Below are positions 25,293 through 36,071 of a stretch of 64,000 nucleotides of DNA, piece after piece; positions within the stretch are counted from its first letter, which is position 1; each line of letters opens with the position of its first letter. This DNA is from Brevundimonas sp. (GTDB lineage Bacteria > Pseudomonadota > Alphaproteobacteria > Caulobacterales > Caulobacteraceae): contig NZ_JAIYCP010000009.1 in the NCBI RefSeq assembly GCF_027487935.1, positions 62,001 through 126,000 of the forward strand, in the 5' to 3' direction. The translations under genes and the position numbers were made by a program. A model generated the notes under the pieces. It saw nothing but the letters and a program-made list of their open reading frames with translations, did no database searches and was not told where the DNA came from.

Positions 25293-26507
25293 CTATTTCT
25301 TCATCGCGACGGTGAGGTTCTCTGCCACCTTGTCGAGGAAGCCCTCGGTGCTCAGCCAGCCCTGGGTGTCGCCGACCAGCAGCGCCAGGTCCTTGGTCAT
25401 GTAGCCGGCCTCGACGGTCTCGACGACGACCCGCTCGAGGGTCTCGGCGAAGGTGGCCAGTTCGGCGTTGTCGTCCAGCTTGGCGCGGTGCGAGAAGCCG
25501 CGCGTCCAGGCGTAGATCGAGGCGATGGAGTTGGTCGAGGTCGCCTCGCCCTTCTGGTGCTGGCGGTAGTGGCGGGTGACCGTGCCGTGGGCCGCTTCCG
25601 ACTCGAGGATCTTGCCGTCCGGGGTCATCAGGACCGAGGTCATCAGACCCAGCGAGCCGAAGCCCTGGGCCACGACGTCGGACTGGACGTCGCCGTCGTA
25701 GTTCTTGCACGCCCAGACGAAGCCGCCCGACCATTTGATCGCCGCGGCCACCATGTCGTCGATCAGCCGGTGCTCATAGGTCAGGCCTGCGGCCTTGAAA
25801 TCTTCGGCGAATTCCCGGTCGAACACGTCCTGGAAGATGTCCTTGAAGCGGCCGTCATAGGCTTTCAGGATGGTGTTCTTGGTCGACAGATAGACCGGGA
25901 AATTGCGGCCCAGACCGAAGGCGAAGCTGGCGCGGGCGAACTCGGTGATCGAGTCGTCGAGGTTGTACATGCCCATGGCCACGCCGGCCGACGGGAACTG
26001 GAACACCTCATGCTCGATGACTTGGCCGTCGTCGCCGGTGAAGGTCATCATCAGCTTGCCGGGGCCGGGGACGAGGAAGTCGGTGGCCTTGTACTGGTCG
26101 CCGAAGGCGTGACGGCCGACCACGATCGGCTGGGTCCAGCCGGGCACCAGGCGCGGCACGTTCGAGCAGATGATCGGCTCACGGAAGACCACGCCGCCCA
26201 GGATGTTGCGGATGGTGCCGTTCGGCGACTTCCACATCTTCTTCAGGCCGAACTCCTTCACCCGGGCCTCGTCGGGGGTGATGGTGGCGCATTTGACGCC
26301 GACGCCGTGCTTCTGGATGGCGTGGGCTGCGTCGATCGTCACCTGGTCGTCGGTGGCGTCGCGGTGCTCCATGCCAAGGTCGTAATAGTCGAGCTCGACA
26401 TCAAGGAAGGGGAAGACCAGCTTGTCCTTGATCATCTGCCAGATGATGCGGGTCATCTCATCGCCGTCGATGTCCACGATGGGATTGGCGACCTTGATCC
26501 TGGTCAT
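25293..26507 (-). CDS. icd: NADP-dependent isocitrate dehydrogenase
   Basis: 404 residues; TCA-cycle enzyme converting isocitrate to 2-oxoglutarate and CO2. It belongs to the dimeric, eukaryote-like IDH subfamily common in alphaproteobacteria: [36 protein letters not shown] (substrate loop), [20 protein letters not shown] and [19 protein letters not shown]. The ATG at 26507 gives the conserved start; upstream codons in frame add 23 unrelated residues. A terminator follows. Confidence 0.97.
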   Translation of the reverse strand: MTRIKVANPIVDIDGDEMTRIIWQMIKDKLVFPFLDVELDYYDLGMEHRDATDDQVTIDAAHAIQKHGVGVKCATITPDEARVKEFGLKKMWKSPNGTIRNILGGVVFREPIICSNVPRLVPGWTQPIVVGRHAFGDQYKATDFLVPGPGKLMMTFTGDDGQVIEHEVFQFPSAGVAMGMYNLDDSITEFARASFAFGLGRNFPVYLSTKNTILKAYDGRFKDIFQDVFDREFAEDFKAAGLTYEHRLIDDMVAAAIKWSGGFVWACKNYDGDVQSDVVAQGFGSLGLMTSVLMTPDGKILESEAAHGTVTRHYRQHQKGEATSTNSIASIYAWTRGFSHRAKLDDNAELATFAETLERVVVETVEAGYMTKDLALLVGDTQGWLSTEGFLDKVAENLTVAMKK

Positions 26508-26613
26508 GCGGTTTCGCGCCTCTGATTGGGAATGAATGTGTGGCGGCGGTATAGCGGGGCATGCGGGCGGGCGCAAAGGGGCGCAGCCCCGTAAAGGCCG
26601 CCTGTCCGGGCCC

Positions 26614-28425
26614 TCAGGTCCGCATCAGCCCTTCCAGCACCGCCAGCGGCACGGAGCCGTTCAGCAGCACCCGGTCGTGGAAGGCCTTCAGGTCGAAGCC
26701 CGGTCGCGCCTCGGCCTCGGCCCGCAGCCGGGCGATCACGGTCTGACCCAGTTTGTAGGAACAGGCCTGGCCGATCGAGACGCAGTAGCGGTCGATCTCC
26801 TTCTCGGCCGACTCGGGCGGCTCGCCGCATTCCTCGATCATGTAGCGGATGGCCTGGTCGCGGCTCCAGCGCTTGTGGTGCAGGCCGGTGTCGACCACCA
26901 GCCGGACCGCGCGGAACAGATAGGACTGCAGATAGCCGACCCGACCCAGCGGATTGCCGGCATAGACATCCAGATCGTCCGCGGCGACCCGCTCGGCATA
27001 CAGGGCCCAGCCCTCGTTGAAGGCGGAGTTGCCGGCCACCCGGCGATACAGCGGCAGGCTGCCCGCCTCGCGTGCGACGGTGATCTGGAAATGGTGGCCC
27101 GGCGAGGCCTCGTGATAGGTCAGGGTCGGCAGGCCCCATTTGGGCCAGTTCGCCGTGTTCGACAGGTTGATGTAATAGGCACCCGGCCGCGACCCATCCA
27201 GCGAGGCGGCCTGATAGTAGCCGCCCGGCGCGCCCAGCTCGATCGAGGGCGGCACCCGGCGGATCTCGACCTTCGCACCCGGCAGGGTGTTGAACACCCG
27301 CGGCAGCAACGGCTCCAGCGCGGCCATCTGCTGGTTCAGTGAGCCGATCAGCTCGACCTTGGCCTCGTCCGTATTGGGCCAGAGATGCTGCGGGTCCTCG
27401 CTGAGCGCCTTGATCCGCGCGCCGACCGAACCCTCGGCCATCCCCATGCCCTTGAGGATGGTGTCGATCTCGGCCTGGATTTCAGCGACCTGCTGCAGGC
27501 CGATGTCGTGGATGTCCTGGGCGCTGTAGTCGGTGGTGGTGAAGGCGCGCAGGGCCAGAGCATAGACGGTATCGCCCTGCGGCAGTTTCCAGGCCCCCGC
27601 ATCCTCGGTCGCATTCGGGCGCTGGGCCTCGAAGACCGCGATCTGGCGGGTCAGGGCCGGCTTGATCTCGGTGTCGATCACGCCGGCCGCCCGGGCACCC
27701 CAGTCGCCGCCGATGTTGCGCTCGCCGGTCTTGCGGATCAGCGCCTGCAGCATGGCCATGTCATTGGCCGGCGTATCGCGGAGCGTCCGCAGCTGGGTCA
27801 GGGTCTTGTCCATCAGGAAGGACGGCAGCCTGACGCCGATGGCGGCGTCGGCCGCGATCCGCTCGCTTTCCTGATCCAGCACGGTCGCGAAGGCGGACAG
27901 ACGCGCGATGAAGGCCGCCGCATCGGCCTCTGTCTCGACCCGGTGCTGGTTGGCCATGAAGTCCGGGACCGAGAAATAGGCCCCCGACCGCTGGGTTACG
28001 ACATAGGGACCGATACCGCCGCCATAGGGGATGTCGGCGGCCCGGGCCGCGCCTTCCGCCGTGAACCGATAGACGGCCAGGGACACCTTCGCCTGATCCG
28101 ACAGGCCCTCGTCCGACACCGTCCGGATCTCGGCCCAGCGGGCGCGGGCGCGGGCGCGGTCCGCCTCCGCGTCCGCCAGGCCGAGCGGGCGCAGCTTGCC
28201 GGCCAGATGGGCGCGTGCACCCCGGTCGAGCCCGAGGTTGGTCGCATATTCCGGCGACAGGTCGACATTTTCCTCGAACCAGCGGGTGAGCATGGCGTCC
28301 AGCCGGGCGTCGGCCGGCGACATCGTGGGGGCCGCGGTCTGGGCCATGGCAGGCATGGCCGCCATCAGGCCGAGGCCGGCGGAGGACAGCATCAGGCGGC
28401 GGCGGTCGATCATCGGGATATCCAT
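26614..28425 (-). CDS. DUF885 family exported protein (paralogue 1)
   Basis: 603 residues. The N terminus [22 protein letters not shown] is twin-arginine-like, predicting Tat export of a folded protein. The DUF885 core contains [12 protein letters not shown], an HExxxGHH arrangement expected to bind metal, and the family is treated as carboxypeptidase-like. The C terminus holds [16 protein letters not shown] and [10 protein letters not shown]. The substrate is unknown, probably peptides in the periplasm. It lies 62 nt from a close paralogue. Confidence 0.9.
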   Translation of the reverse strand: MDIPMIDRRRLMLSSAGLGLMAAMPAMAQTAAPTMSPADARLDAMLTRWFEENVDLSPEYATNLGLDRGARAHLAGKLRPLGLADAEADRARARARWAEIRTVSDEGLSDQAKVSLAVYRFTAEGAARAADIPYGGGIGPYVVTQRSGAYFSVPDFMANQHRVETEADAAAFIARLSAFATVLDQESERIAADAAIGVRLPSFLMDKTLTQLRTLRDTPANDMAMLQALIRKTGERNIGGDWGARAAGVIDTEIKPALTRQIAVFEAQRPNATEDAGAWKLPQGDTVYALALRAFTTTDYSAQDIHDIGLQQVAEIQAEIDTILKGMGMAEGSVGARIKALSEDPQHLWPNTDEAKVELIGSLNQQMAALEPLLPRVFNTLPGAKVEIRRVPPSIELGAPGGYYQAASLDGSRPGAYYINLSNTANWPKWGLPTLTYHEASPGHHFQITVAREAGSLPLYRRVAGNSAFNEGWALYAERVAADDLDVYAGNPLGRVGYLQSYLFRAVRLVVDTGLHHKRWSRDQAIRYMIEECGEPPESAEKEIDRYCVSIGQACSYKLGQTVIARLRAEAEARPGFDLKAFHDRVLLNGSVPLAVLEGLMRT

Positions 28426-28487
28426 TCGAGGCAGGAAGAACGCTCCGGGGCCGCCGCTGGCGAACCCCGGAAAACCGCATCAGGCAT

Positions 28488-30317
28488 TCAGCCCCGCTGG
28501 GCCGCGATCCAGTCGGTCATGATCTTGTCGAGCACGGTCAGGGGCACGCCGCCCGCATTCATGCCGGCGTCGTGGAAGGCCTTGATGTCGAACCGGCTGC
28601 CCAGGGCGGCCTGGGCGCGGGCGCGCAGCTCGACCCATTTGTTGTGGCCGACCTTGTAGCTGGAGGCCTGGCCCGGCCAGACGCAGTAGCGTTCGACCTC
28701 GGTCGTGACCGCAGTCTCGGAGTCGCCCAGGGTATCGACCATGTAGCGGATGGTCTGTTCGCGGCTCCAGCGCTTGTGATGGAGCCCCGAGTCGGCGACC
28801 AGCCGGGTGGCGCGGAACAGCAGGGACTGCAGATAGCCGATCTGGCCGACCGGATTGTCGGCATAGACCCCCATCTCGTCGGCCAGTTGTTCCGAATACA
28901 GGGCCCAGCCCTCGGAATAGGCCGAGAAGCCCAGCACCTTCATCAGCAGCGGGCGGTCGGCCTGTTCCTGCTGCAGGGCGATCTGGTGGTGATGGCCCGG
29001 CGAGGCCTCGTGATAGGTCAGGGTCGGCAGTTGCATGCGCGGCCATTCCGAGGTGTCGCGCAGGTTGATGTAATAGGCACCGGGTCGCGAACCATCCAGC
29101 GCCGGCGAATTGTAATAGCCGCCGGGCGCGCCCGCCTCGATGAAGACCGGCACCCGGCGGATCTCGACCGTGGAGGCGGGGATCCGGCCGAAATACTCGG
29201 GCAGGCGTTTGGCCATGTCGGCCATCTGGGCATTGAGGTCGGCCAGCAGCTGTTCCTTGCCTGCATCGGTGTTCGGATAGAGCTGGCTCGGGTCCCGACC
29301 GAGGGCGGCGATACGCTCGCCGACCGTGCCCTGGGTGAGGCCCTGGGCCTTGAGCAGGACATCGGCCCGGGCCGAGAGTTCCGCCACCTGTTGCAGGCCG
29401 AGTTCATGGATCTCGGCACCGGACAGGGTCGAGGTGGTATAGCTGCGGATGCCCCAGTCGTAATAGGCCTCGCCGTCCGGCAGCCGCCAGACGCCGGCGT
29501 CGTGGGTCGCTTCGGCACGGCGGGCGCGCATGGCCTCGGCCTGGCGGCGCAGGGCCGGATAGACCTCGCCCTCGACGATCCGCTGTGCCCGGGCCGCCCA
29601 GTCGCCGGCGATGTTCTTCTCGCCCGTCCGCCGCACGATGGAGGTCGTCAGGACCATCCGGTCGGCAGGCGTTTCATAGAGGTTGGCCAGCTGGAGCAGG
29701 GTCTTGTCGATGACGAAGTCCGGCGGCACGGCACCGGCCGCAAAATCGGCCTGCATCCGGGCGGTCTCCTGATCCAGGGCCGTCGGGAAGGCGGCGACAC
29801 GCGCCAGATAGGCCTCGGCATCCTCGGCGGTCTCGATCGAATGCTGGGTATCGAGGAAGTCGGGCAGGCCCTGGTACGACCCGGTCAGCTGCGAGATCGT
29901 ATAGGGCGCGGGGCCGAAGCCGCCGCCGCCATAGGGGAAGCGCTCGCCCATGATCTGGGTGTCGCCGAAGAAGGTCAGGGTATCGTGATAGACGCCCTCG
30001 GTCTCGGGCAGGGCATTGCGGTCGATGGCCTTGAGCTGGTCCATCTGCGCCCGGAACACCGCCCGGTCGGCGTCGATCTTGGCCTGGGACCGGTCATCGA
30101 GGCGGGACTTCATGGCCGCCATCGGGCCCTTGTCCATGCCCAGTCCGGTCAGGGTCTCGGGCGACTGCAGCAGGAAGGTCTGGACGATCCCGTTCATCAG
30201 GGCCGTCAGGGCGGCGGAGGCCGAGCCGCCGGGCGTCTGCGCCAGGGCCTGGCCACAGGCGGCGAGACCCGCGCCGGCGGCAGCGGTGAACATAAGACGG
30301 CGGCGATCGATCATCAT
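28488..30317 (-). CDS. DUF885 family exported protein (paralogue 2)
   Basis: 609 residues, the same layout as its downstream neighbour: IDRRRLMFTAAAGAGLAACG, a Tat-type signal that also contains a possible lipobox cysteine (LAAC), then a DUF885 domain with [12 protein letters not shown] and KWSREQTIRYMVDTLG. The start at 30317 is chosen because AAGGGAGC lies about 8 nt upstream; an in-frame codon at 30338 would overlap that site. Together the two genes form a tandem pair with clear but moderate divergence. Confidence 0.9.
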   Translation of the reverse strand: MMIDRRRLMFTAAAGAGLAACGQALAQTPGGSASAALTALMNGIVQTFLLQSPETLTGLGMDKGPMAAMKSRLDDRSQAKIDADRAVFRAQMDQLKAIDRNALPETEGVYHDTLTFFGDTQIMGERFPYGGGGFGPAPYTISQLTGSYQGLPDFLDTQHSIETAEDAEAYLARVAAFPTALDQETARMQADFAAGAVPPDFVIDKTLLQLANLYETPADRMVLTTSIVRRTGEKNIAGDWAARAQRIVEGEVYPALRRQAEAMRARRAEATHDAGVWRLPDGEAYYDWGIRSYTTSTLSGAEIHELGLQQVAELSARADVLLKAQGLTQGTVGERIAALGRDPSQLYPNTDAGKEQLLADLNAQMADMAKRLPEYFGRIPASTVEIRRVPVFIEAGAPGGYYNSPALDGSRPGAYYINLRDTSEWPRMQLPTLTYHEASPGHHHQIALQQEQADRPLLMKVLGFSAYSEGWALYSEQLADEMGVYADNPVGQIGYLQSLLFRATRLVADSGLHHKRWSREQTIRYMVDTLGDSETAVTTEVERYCVWPGQASSYKVGHNKWVELRARAQAALGSRFDIKAFHDAGMNAGGVPLTVLDKIMTDWIAAQRG

Positions 30318-30387
30318 GGCGGCAAGCTCCCTTGGCACGAAACGACAGAGGACGCCGCCCGGCCACGAATGGCAAGTTACGGATGCT

Positions 30388-32442
30388 TCAGCCGGCGTGG
30401 AGTTCCTGCTTCACGCGCTCGGCGAGGGTCTTGATGTCCAGCGGCTTGGGCAGGAAGGACACACCGGCCTCGTCCTGGAGCAGGTCGGAAAAGTCGCTTT
30501 CGGCATAGCCCGAGATGAACAGGACCGGGGCGTCGCCGAGGTATTGCCGCGCCTTCTTCAGCAGGGCCGGACCGTCCAGACCGGGCATGATGACGTCGGA
30601 GATCATCATGTCGATGGTGCCCGCGTGCTGTTCGGCCAGTTCGAGGGCCTGTTCGCCATCCTCGGCCTCGATCACCTCATAGCCGCGCTGACGCAGCAGG
30701 CGGGCCGCGATGCCGCGCACGGCGGCCTCGTCCTCCACGAACAGGATACGGCCCGCGCCGGACAGGTCCCTCGGCGCCTTCGCGACCTTCTCGACCACCG
30801 GAACCGCCGCCAGTTCGGCCTCGGCCGCCTCGGGCAGGAAGATGCGGAAGACGGCCCCGCCCGCCGCGGCGTTCGACACATTGATATGGCCGCCCGCCTG
30901 TTCGACGATGCCGTAGACCGTGGCCAGGCCCATGCCCGTGCCCTCGTTTACCGCCTTGGTGGTGAAGAAGGGCTCGAAGATCTTGTCGAGCAGTTCGGGC
31001 GGGACGCCCGGCCCGCTGTCGGCCACCTCGATCAGGGCGACGGCGGAGGTGGGGGCCGCGCTCCAGCCCAACAGACGGGCCTCGTCGGCGGTCAGACGGG
31101 CGGTGCGGATGGTGACCACGCCCGCGCCCGGCTCCACCACGCCGCGCATGGCGTCCCGGGCATTGACGGCCAGGTTCATCACCGCCGTCTCGAGCTGGCT
31201 CTTGTCGGCCAGCACCACCGGCAGGTCGCGGCCATAGTCGGTTTCCAGCCGCACATCCTCGCGCAGCAGGCGGCGCAGCAGGACCGCGAACTCGCCGACC
31301 AGTTCACCGAGGTCCAGCCGCTCGCGCCGCACGGTCGACTTGCGCGAGAAGGCCAACAGTTTGCGCACCAGATCGGCGGCACGGATGGCCGTCTGGCGGA
31401 TTTCGTTGAGCCCCTCATAGGAGGGATCACCGACCGGATGGCGCTCCAGCAGGCCCGACAGCTGCAGCTGTATGGCGGTCAGAAGGTTGTTGAAATCGTG
31501 CGCCACACCGCCGGCCAGCTGGCCCACGGCCTGCATCTTCTGGGCCTGCGACAGCTGCAGCTCCATCGACTTCTGGGCCGAGACATCGAACAGCCAGACA
31601 CGACGGCGATCCCCCTCGGGGGCGACATAAAGATGCAGCATCCGGTCGGGATGGGCGCGGGCGACCAGTTCGATCGGGCCCGATGAGCCGCTGTCCAGCT
31701 TCAGCCGCGCCTCGGCGACACCGGCCGGATCAAACAGATGGCCGAAGGCGGCGTCGCGGGCGGCGGCGGGACCGGTGAGGACGGCGAGGGCGGCGTTGGC
31801 CTCCTCCACCTTGCCGGAGAACAGGTCATCGGCGGCGATCACGGCGGAGCCGAAGGGCGCACCGGCGGCCATGGCCCGGCTCTCGACCGCATTGGAGGTC
31901 GCGGCATGACGGGGCGAGACGGCCGTGCCGACCGGCAGCACGGCCTCGGGCGCGGCGCGGACGAGGAACCGCCCCTCCCCGGCCAGTCCGATCAGGACCT
32001 CCTGTTCGCGATCGCCGATGACCACAATGGCGCGGCCCTGTTCGCCCGCGCGGGCCTGGGCGAACGCCATATAGAGGGCCGAGGCGGACTTGCCCTTCGG
32101 CAGGGCGACCGTGGCGCCGTTGGCCTCGGCCCAGGCCCCGTTGAACGCCAGCACCTGCCCTGTCGACCAGACCAGCGCCGCCGGCTCGCCCATGGCGTCC
32201 AGCAGCTCGACCGTCGCGTCGCCGAGGGGCTTGCGCGACTCGCCACGGGCGAAGGCGAACAGGCCGATCAGGGCCACGGCCCCGACGGTGAAGATCAGCA
32301 CCAGACCGGGCGCACTCGTCGGATCGGCTCGGAACGCCGGATAGGCCAGGGCCCCGACGGCCATTACGAATCCGACCGCCATCACGATCAGCAGCGGATC
32401 GAAGGAACGGCCCCTGGAGGAGGTCACGGCAGTTGCGGTCAT
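30388..32442 (-). CDS. cckA: Hybrid histidine kinase CckA
   Basis: 684 residues. Two membrane helices (about 15-37 and 44-65), PAS-like domains (about 75-170 and 205-290), HisKA with phospho-accepting His315 in [13 protein letters not shown], HATPase_c ([29 protein letters not shown]) and a C-terminal receiver with [14 protein letters not shown] and KPLDIKTL. The arrangement and H-box match CckA, which feeds phosphate through ChpT to CtrA and CpdR. chpT lies 20 kb to the left in the same window. The receiver Asp is near 616. Confidence 0.95.
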   Translation of the reverse strand: MTATAVTSSRGRSFDPLLIVMAVGFVMAVGALAYPAFRADPTSAPGLVLIFTVGAVALIGLFAFARGESRKPLGDATVELLDAMGEPAALVWSTGQVLAFNGAWAEANGATVALPKGKSASALYMAFAQARAGEQGRAIVVIGDREQEVLIGLAGEGRFLVRAAPEAVLPVGTAVSPRHAATSNAVESRAMAAGAPFGSAVIAADDLFSGKVEEANAALAVLTGPAAARDAAFGHLFDPAGVAEARLKLDSGSSGPIELVARAHPDRMLHLYVAPEGDRRRVWLFDVSAQKSMELQLSQAQKMQAVGQLAGGVAHDFNNLLTAIQLQLSGLLERHPVGDPSYEGLNEIRQTAIRAADLVRKLLAFSRKSTVRRERLDLGELVGEFAVLLRRLLREDVRLETDYGRDLPVVLADKSQLETAVMNLAVNARDAMRGVVEPGAGVVTIRTARLTADEARLLGWSAAPTSAVALIEVADSGPGVPPELLDKIFEPFFTTKAVNEGTGMGLATVYGIVEQAGGHINVSNAAAGGAVFRIFLPEAAEAELAAVPVVEKVAKAPRDLSGAGRILFVEDEAAVRGIAARLLRQRGYEVIEAEDGEQALELAEQHAGTIDMMISDVIMPGLDGPALLKKARQYLGDAPVLFISGYAESDFSDLLQDEAGVSFLPKPLDIKTLAERVKQELHAG

Positions 32443-32517
32443 GGCGCCTCAGCCCGAATCAGAACGGGAAGCATGCGCCATAGTGTTCCGTATGCGCCCC
32501 GCGCGCGAATCCGGCCG

Positions 32518-33615
32518 TCAGGCCGCCTGGCGCTGCTCGGCCTTGGCGTCGCGGGCGGCGTTGATACGGGCCTCGGCGATGGCGTCGGCGATCTGGTGCG
32601 TCGGGCGCTGCTCGGCGGCCGAACGGTCCAGCACCTCCTCGAAGGTTTCCATCAGGCGCGACAGCTTGGCCTCTACCCAGGCCGGGTCATAGGCGGTGCC
32701 GGTCTGGCGGGCGCGCAGCTCGGAGGCGACATTGATGATACCGCCGCCGTTGACGACATAGTCGGGCGCATAGAGCACGCCGCGCTCGAACAGCATCCGG
32801 CCGATATCCGGGGTGGCCAGCTGGTTGTTGGCGGCGCCGACCACGGCCTTGACCGTCAGCCGGTCCAGCGTCTGGGGGTTCAGCGTCGCACCGAGGGCGC
32901 AGGGGGCATAGATGTCGGCCTTGACGTCATAGATGGCGTCGGGGGTCACGATCTCCGCACCGGTGCGGGCCGCGACCTCGGCCAGCAGGGCGGTATTGAC
33001 GTCGGTCATGACCAGTTTCGCACCGGCGGCGTGCAGCTTGTCAGCCAGATAGCCGCCGACATGGCCGATGCCCTGCAGCGAAACGGTCAGGCCGGTCAGG
33101 TCATCCTGTTTCCAGAGCCGGCGGGCGACGGCCAGGGATGAGCGATAGACGCCCTCGGCGGTGACCGGGCTGGGGTCGCCCGAAGCCTCCGGACCGTCGT
33201 TCAGGCCCAGCACAAACGGGGTGACCTTGCGGGCCTCGGCGATGTCGGACACCGACACGCCGACGTCTTCCGCCGCATAGTAGAGGCCGCCCAGGGCATC
33301 GACCGCCCGGCCGAAGGCGCGGAACAGCTCGGGCGTCTTCTGGGTCCGGGAATCGCCGATGATGACCGACTTGCCGCCGCCCATCTCCAGATCGGCGACC
33401 GCATTCTTGTAGCTCATGCCCTTGGACAGACGCAGCACATCCTCGAGCGCCTCGGCGCTGGACGCATAGTTCCACATCCGGGTACCGCCACAGGCCGGGC
33501 CGCGCGCCGTGGAATGAACCGCGACGATGGCGCGCAGGCCGGTCTTTTCGTCAAAGAAGGCGTGCACGCCTTCGTGGTTCGCGAACGACGGGGAATCGAA
33601 CAGCGTCATGCTCAT
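32518..33615 (-). CDS. Leucine/branched-chain amino acid dehydrogenase family enzyme
   Basis: 365-residue NAD-dependent amino acid dehydrogenase of the Glu/Leu/Phe/Val family. Substrate loop GGTRMW, catalytic Lys in GMSYKNAVADLEMGGGKSVI, the Rossmann motif LQGIGHVGGYLADKL and DVNTALL. It would deaminate branched-chain amino acids to keto acids; leucine and valine cannot be told apart here. The ATG at 33615 with GGGAG upstream decides the start. It is divergent from the desaturase gene. Confidence 0.92.
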   Translation of the reverse strand: MSMTLFDSPSFANHEGVHAFFDEKTGLRAIVAVHSTARGPACGGTRMWNYASSAEALEDVLRLSKGMSYKNAVADLEMGGGKSVIIGDSRTQKTPELFRAFGRAVDALGGLYYAAEDVGVSVSDIAEARKVTPFVLGLNDGPEASGDPSPVTAEGVYRSSLAVARRLWKQDDLTGLTVSLQGIGHVGGYLADKLHAAGAKLVMTDVNTALLAEVAARTGAEIVTPDAIYDVKADIYAPCALGATLNPQTLDRLTVKAVVGAANNQLATPDIGRMLFERGVLYAPDYVVNGGGIINVASELRARQTGTAYDPAWVEAKLSRLMETFEEVLDRSAAEQRPTHQIADAIAEARINAARDAKAEQRQAA

Positions 33616-33761
33616 TTGAGCGTCTCCCGGGGTATTTTTTATTTTGGCGGCTGATACGCGGTGACGCTTAACAGGGCAAGCATGGCGGTTTCGCGACGGG
33701 TGGGGTCGGACACGCATCGCTGCATCGGCTATGGATGCCGCCTGAAAAGGGGAGCGTCGCG

Positions 33762-34664
33762 ATGATGAAGCCGGTCCTGCGCGTAGACGGCACGAACGCC
33801 AGTCCGACCGAAGGCACCCCCGTCATCGACTGGCCCAAGGCGCTATGGAATGGCGGCTTGCTGGGAATCACGATCATCGGCGGTCCGCTGTTTTTCTCAT
33901 GGTCCGCTTTCGTCCTGTTTCTCGTCACGACCTATCTGACGCTGCTGATCGGGCACAGCGTCGGCATGCACAGGATGCTCATCCACCGCGCCTTCCAGTG
34001 CGGGAAGCCCCTGGAACGGTTTCTGATCTACGTCGGCGTGATCGTCGGCGTGGCGGGGCCCATGGGAATCATCAAGGTCCATGACATGCGTGACTGGGCG
34101 CAGCGGCAGCCGGCCTGCCACGACTTCTTCTCCCACCGGCGCGGTCTGTTTCGCGACCTCAGCTGGCAGTTGTTCTACCGGTTCAGATTTGACCGCCCGC
34201 CTGTTCTGCGGATCGAGCCACGAATTGCCGACGACGGGTTCTACCGATTCCTCGAAACGACCTGGCGCTGGCAGCAGGTGCCGCTGGCGATCGTCCTGTT
34301 CCTGATCGGTGGATGGCCGTGGGTGGTCTGGGGCGTATGCGCACGCGTGCTGGTCAGTACCGTCGGCCACTGGACGATCACCTATTTCTGCCACAACCCG
34401 GGCGCCGGTCGGTGGAACGTCAGGGGAGCCTCGGTCCAGGCCTCGAATCTCCCGGGCCTAGGGCTGCTGACCTACGGGGAATGCTGGCACAATAACCACC
34501 ATGCCTTCCCGGAATCCGCGCGGATCGGTCTTGAGCCCGGGCAGGTCGATCCCGGCTGGGCCGTCATTCGGGCGATGGAGAAAGTCGGTCTCGTCTGGAA
34601 TGTCGGAACACCGCGTCCGGTCGCATCCCGGGAGGATCTCGAAGAGCGGCCGGCGAGCGCCTAG
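33762..34664 (+). CDS. Acyl-CoA/fatty acid desaturase-like membrane protein
   Basis: 300 residues with four or so membrane segments. Histidine clusters: HSVGMHRMLIH in box 1, HDMRDWAQRQ in the box-2 position (unusual, with the expected HH pair missing) and ECWHNNHHAFP as box 3. The di-iron desaturase fold is clear, but the altered box 2 leaves activity and regiochemistry open. The ATG at 33762 is preceded by AAAAGGGGAGC. It overlaps the convergent esterase gene by 4 nt. Confidence 0.85.
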   Translation: MMKPVLRVDGTNASPTEGTPVIDWPKALWNGGLLGITIIGGPLFFSWSAFVLFLVTTYLTLLIGHSVGMHRMLIHRAFQCGKPLERFLIYVGVIVGVAGPMGIIKVHDMRDWAQRQPACHDFFSHRRGLFRDLSWQLFYRFRFDRPPVLRIEPRIADDGFYRFLETTWRWQQVPLAIVLFLIGGWPWVVWGVCARVLVSTVGHWTITYFCHNPGAGRWNVRGASVQASNLPGLGLLTYGECWHNNHHAFPESARIGLEPGQVDPGWAVIRAMEKVGLVWNVGTPRPVASREDLEERPASA

Positions 34665-35677
34665 TCGGCGTCCCGCCCCGCCTCTTGCAAGGCCGACAGC
34701 ACAGCGCCCGCCCCGGACGGCAGCGGTGCCGCCGCGTCGCTGAGCCAGGCTTCGACGTCGCGGTACATGACCTCGGCCTGGAGGTCGCGGTTCAGGATGT
34801 GCCAGCCGTCCGGATAGAAGCCGGTCCGGAATCCGGGCCGCTCGCCCGCCCGCTCCAGCGCCAGCCGCATGGGGTCGCGCTGGATCACATTGTCATTGGC
34901 CCCGTACAGCAGCAGGGTTGGGGCCCGCACCTGACCCAGCCGCATCGAGGCGGTCTCCATCAGATCGACCAGACCATAGAGCGCGTCGAACCGGGTCGAG
35001 ATCAGGCTGTTGGGATCGCGGCCGTTACGGAACAGCTCCAGCCGGTTGTCGGAGGCTGGAAAGGCACGCACCGCCCACTCCGGTGCCTCCACGGCCCGCT
35101 CGCCCATGGTGCGGGCGGCGATCCACAGGCCGGCGGCGTTGACCGGTCCCTGCGCCGACCAGCCCCAGACGGCCGGGGCCAGCAGGATGACCCGGTCCGC
35201 GTCGGGCGGTCTGCCGGAGGCGAAGGCCGCGATGGTCACCGCCCCGCCCATACTCTCGCCCGCGACGGCGATGACGGCGCGCGGATAACGGGCGCGAGCC
35301 AGGGCGACGGCGGTGCGCAGGTCTTCGGTCATCCGCGCCTCTCCGGCCCAGACGCCGCGGCCGGGCGCCTCGCCGAAGCCGCGCTGGTCGATGGCCCAGG
35401 TCTCGATCCCGCGCTCGGCCCACCAGGGCCCGGCCAGCCGGAAGGCGGCGCGACTGTCATTCATGCCGTGCAGGGCAATGATGACGGCCCAGGGTTCACC
35501 CGTTTCCGGCGTCCAGCGCGCCAGCGGCAGGCGGGCACCGTCGTCCATCCGCAGACCACCGGCCTCGACGGCGGGACCGGTGAAGCCCGGCGGCGGGGTC
35601 AGGGGCCGCTGGATGGCGGGCGTGGCGCAGGCGGCGAGCGCCAGGACCGCAAACAAGGCTGCGCAGGACCGCATCAT
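34661..35677 (-). CDS. Alpha/beta hydrolase lipoprotein (lysophospholipase-like)
   Basis: 338 residues. The signal peptide ends in a lipobox, LALAAC, so the protein should be lipid-anchored. The alpha/beta-hydrolase core shows ALHGMNDSRAAF (oxyanion hole), the nucleophile elbow GESMGG, a late Asp in LLYGANDNVIQ and His in DGWHIL. This pattern fits monoacylglycerol lipase or lysophospholipase. Two adjacent ATGs (35677, 35674) follow GGGTGAGG; the first is used. Confidence 0.88.
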   Translation of the reverse strand: MMRSCAALFAVLALAACATPAIQRPLTPPPGFTGPAVEAGGLRMDDGARLPLARWTPETGEPWAVIIALHGMNDSRAAFRLAGPWWAERGIETWAIDQRGFGEAPGRGVWAGEARMTEDLRTAVALARARYPRAVIAVAGESMGGAVTIAAFASGRPPDADRVILLAPAVWGWSAQGPVNAAGLWIAARTMGERAVEAPEWAVRAFPASDNRLELFRNGRDPNSLISTRFDALYGLVDLMETASMRLGQVRAPTLLLYGANDNVIQRDPMRLALERAGERPGFRTGFYPDGWHILNRDLQAEVMYRDVEAWLSDAAAPLPSGAGAVLSALQEAGRDAD

Positions 35678-35703
35678 GGCCTCACCCTGCCAACCAGGCA
35701 TGA

Positions 35704-36024
35704 TCAGGCGAAGTCGTCATCGTCCTCGACGGCCGGCGGCAGGGCCGCCAGAGCCGCGGCGGTTTCGGCCTCGGTCGGCAGGCGCAGGCGGATCACCCCC
35801 TTGAAGGCATTGGGATCGACCGGCTTGCCCTTCTTGGTGATGGTCAGCTTCCCCTGCCGCATCAGGGCCAGGGCGCTGTGGCGCACCTTGGGCAGCATTC
35901 GCTGCCACTGCTCGGGCTGGAGTGCCTTGGCCACATCGGCCGGTTCAATGCTCTTGCCGCCGACGCCCTTGGGGTCGGCCTTCGCCAGTTTTTCGAAGAT
36001 GGCGGATTCGATGGGGTCGCTCAT
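35704..36024 (-). CDS. DUF3253 family small protein
   Basis: 106 residues, soluble. A winged-helix-like pattern with KVRHSALALMRQGKLTITKKGKPVDPNAFKGVIRL matches DUF3253, a small family of unknown function. The tail is acidic (EDDDDF). The ATG at 36024 gives MSDPIESAIFEKLAK; six further in-frame residues upstream are unlikely. It lies 26 nt before the esterase gene and is probably co-transcribed with it. Confidence 0.82.
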   Translation of the reverse strand: MSDPIESAIFEKLAKADPKGVGGKSIEPADVAKALQPEQWQRMLPKVRHSALALMRQGKLTITKKGKPVDPNAFKGVIRLRLPTEAETAAALAALPPAVEDDDDFA

Positions 36025-36071
36025 CGTGCCTATATGCTGCATTGCGAGAGCAATAAGAAGGCAGGGTCCGC

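Noticed and set aside
24699..26525. 608-codon plus-strand frame across the DUF2939 gene and icd
   Set aside because: Antisense to a certain icd gene, no domain seen.
28572..30434. 620-codon frame antisense to the DUF885 gene
   Set aside because: His/Gln/Gly/Arg-rich shadow of a clear protein gene; no motifs.
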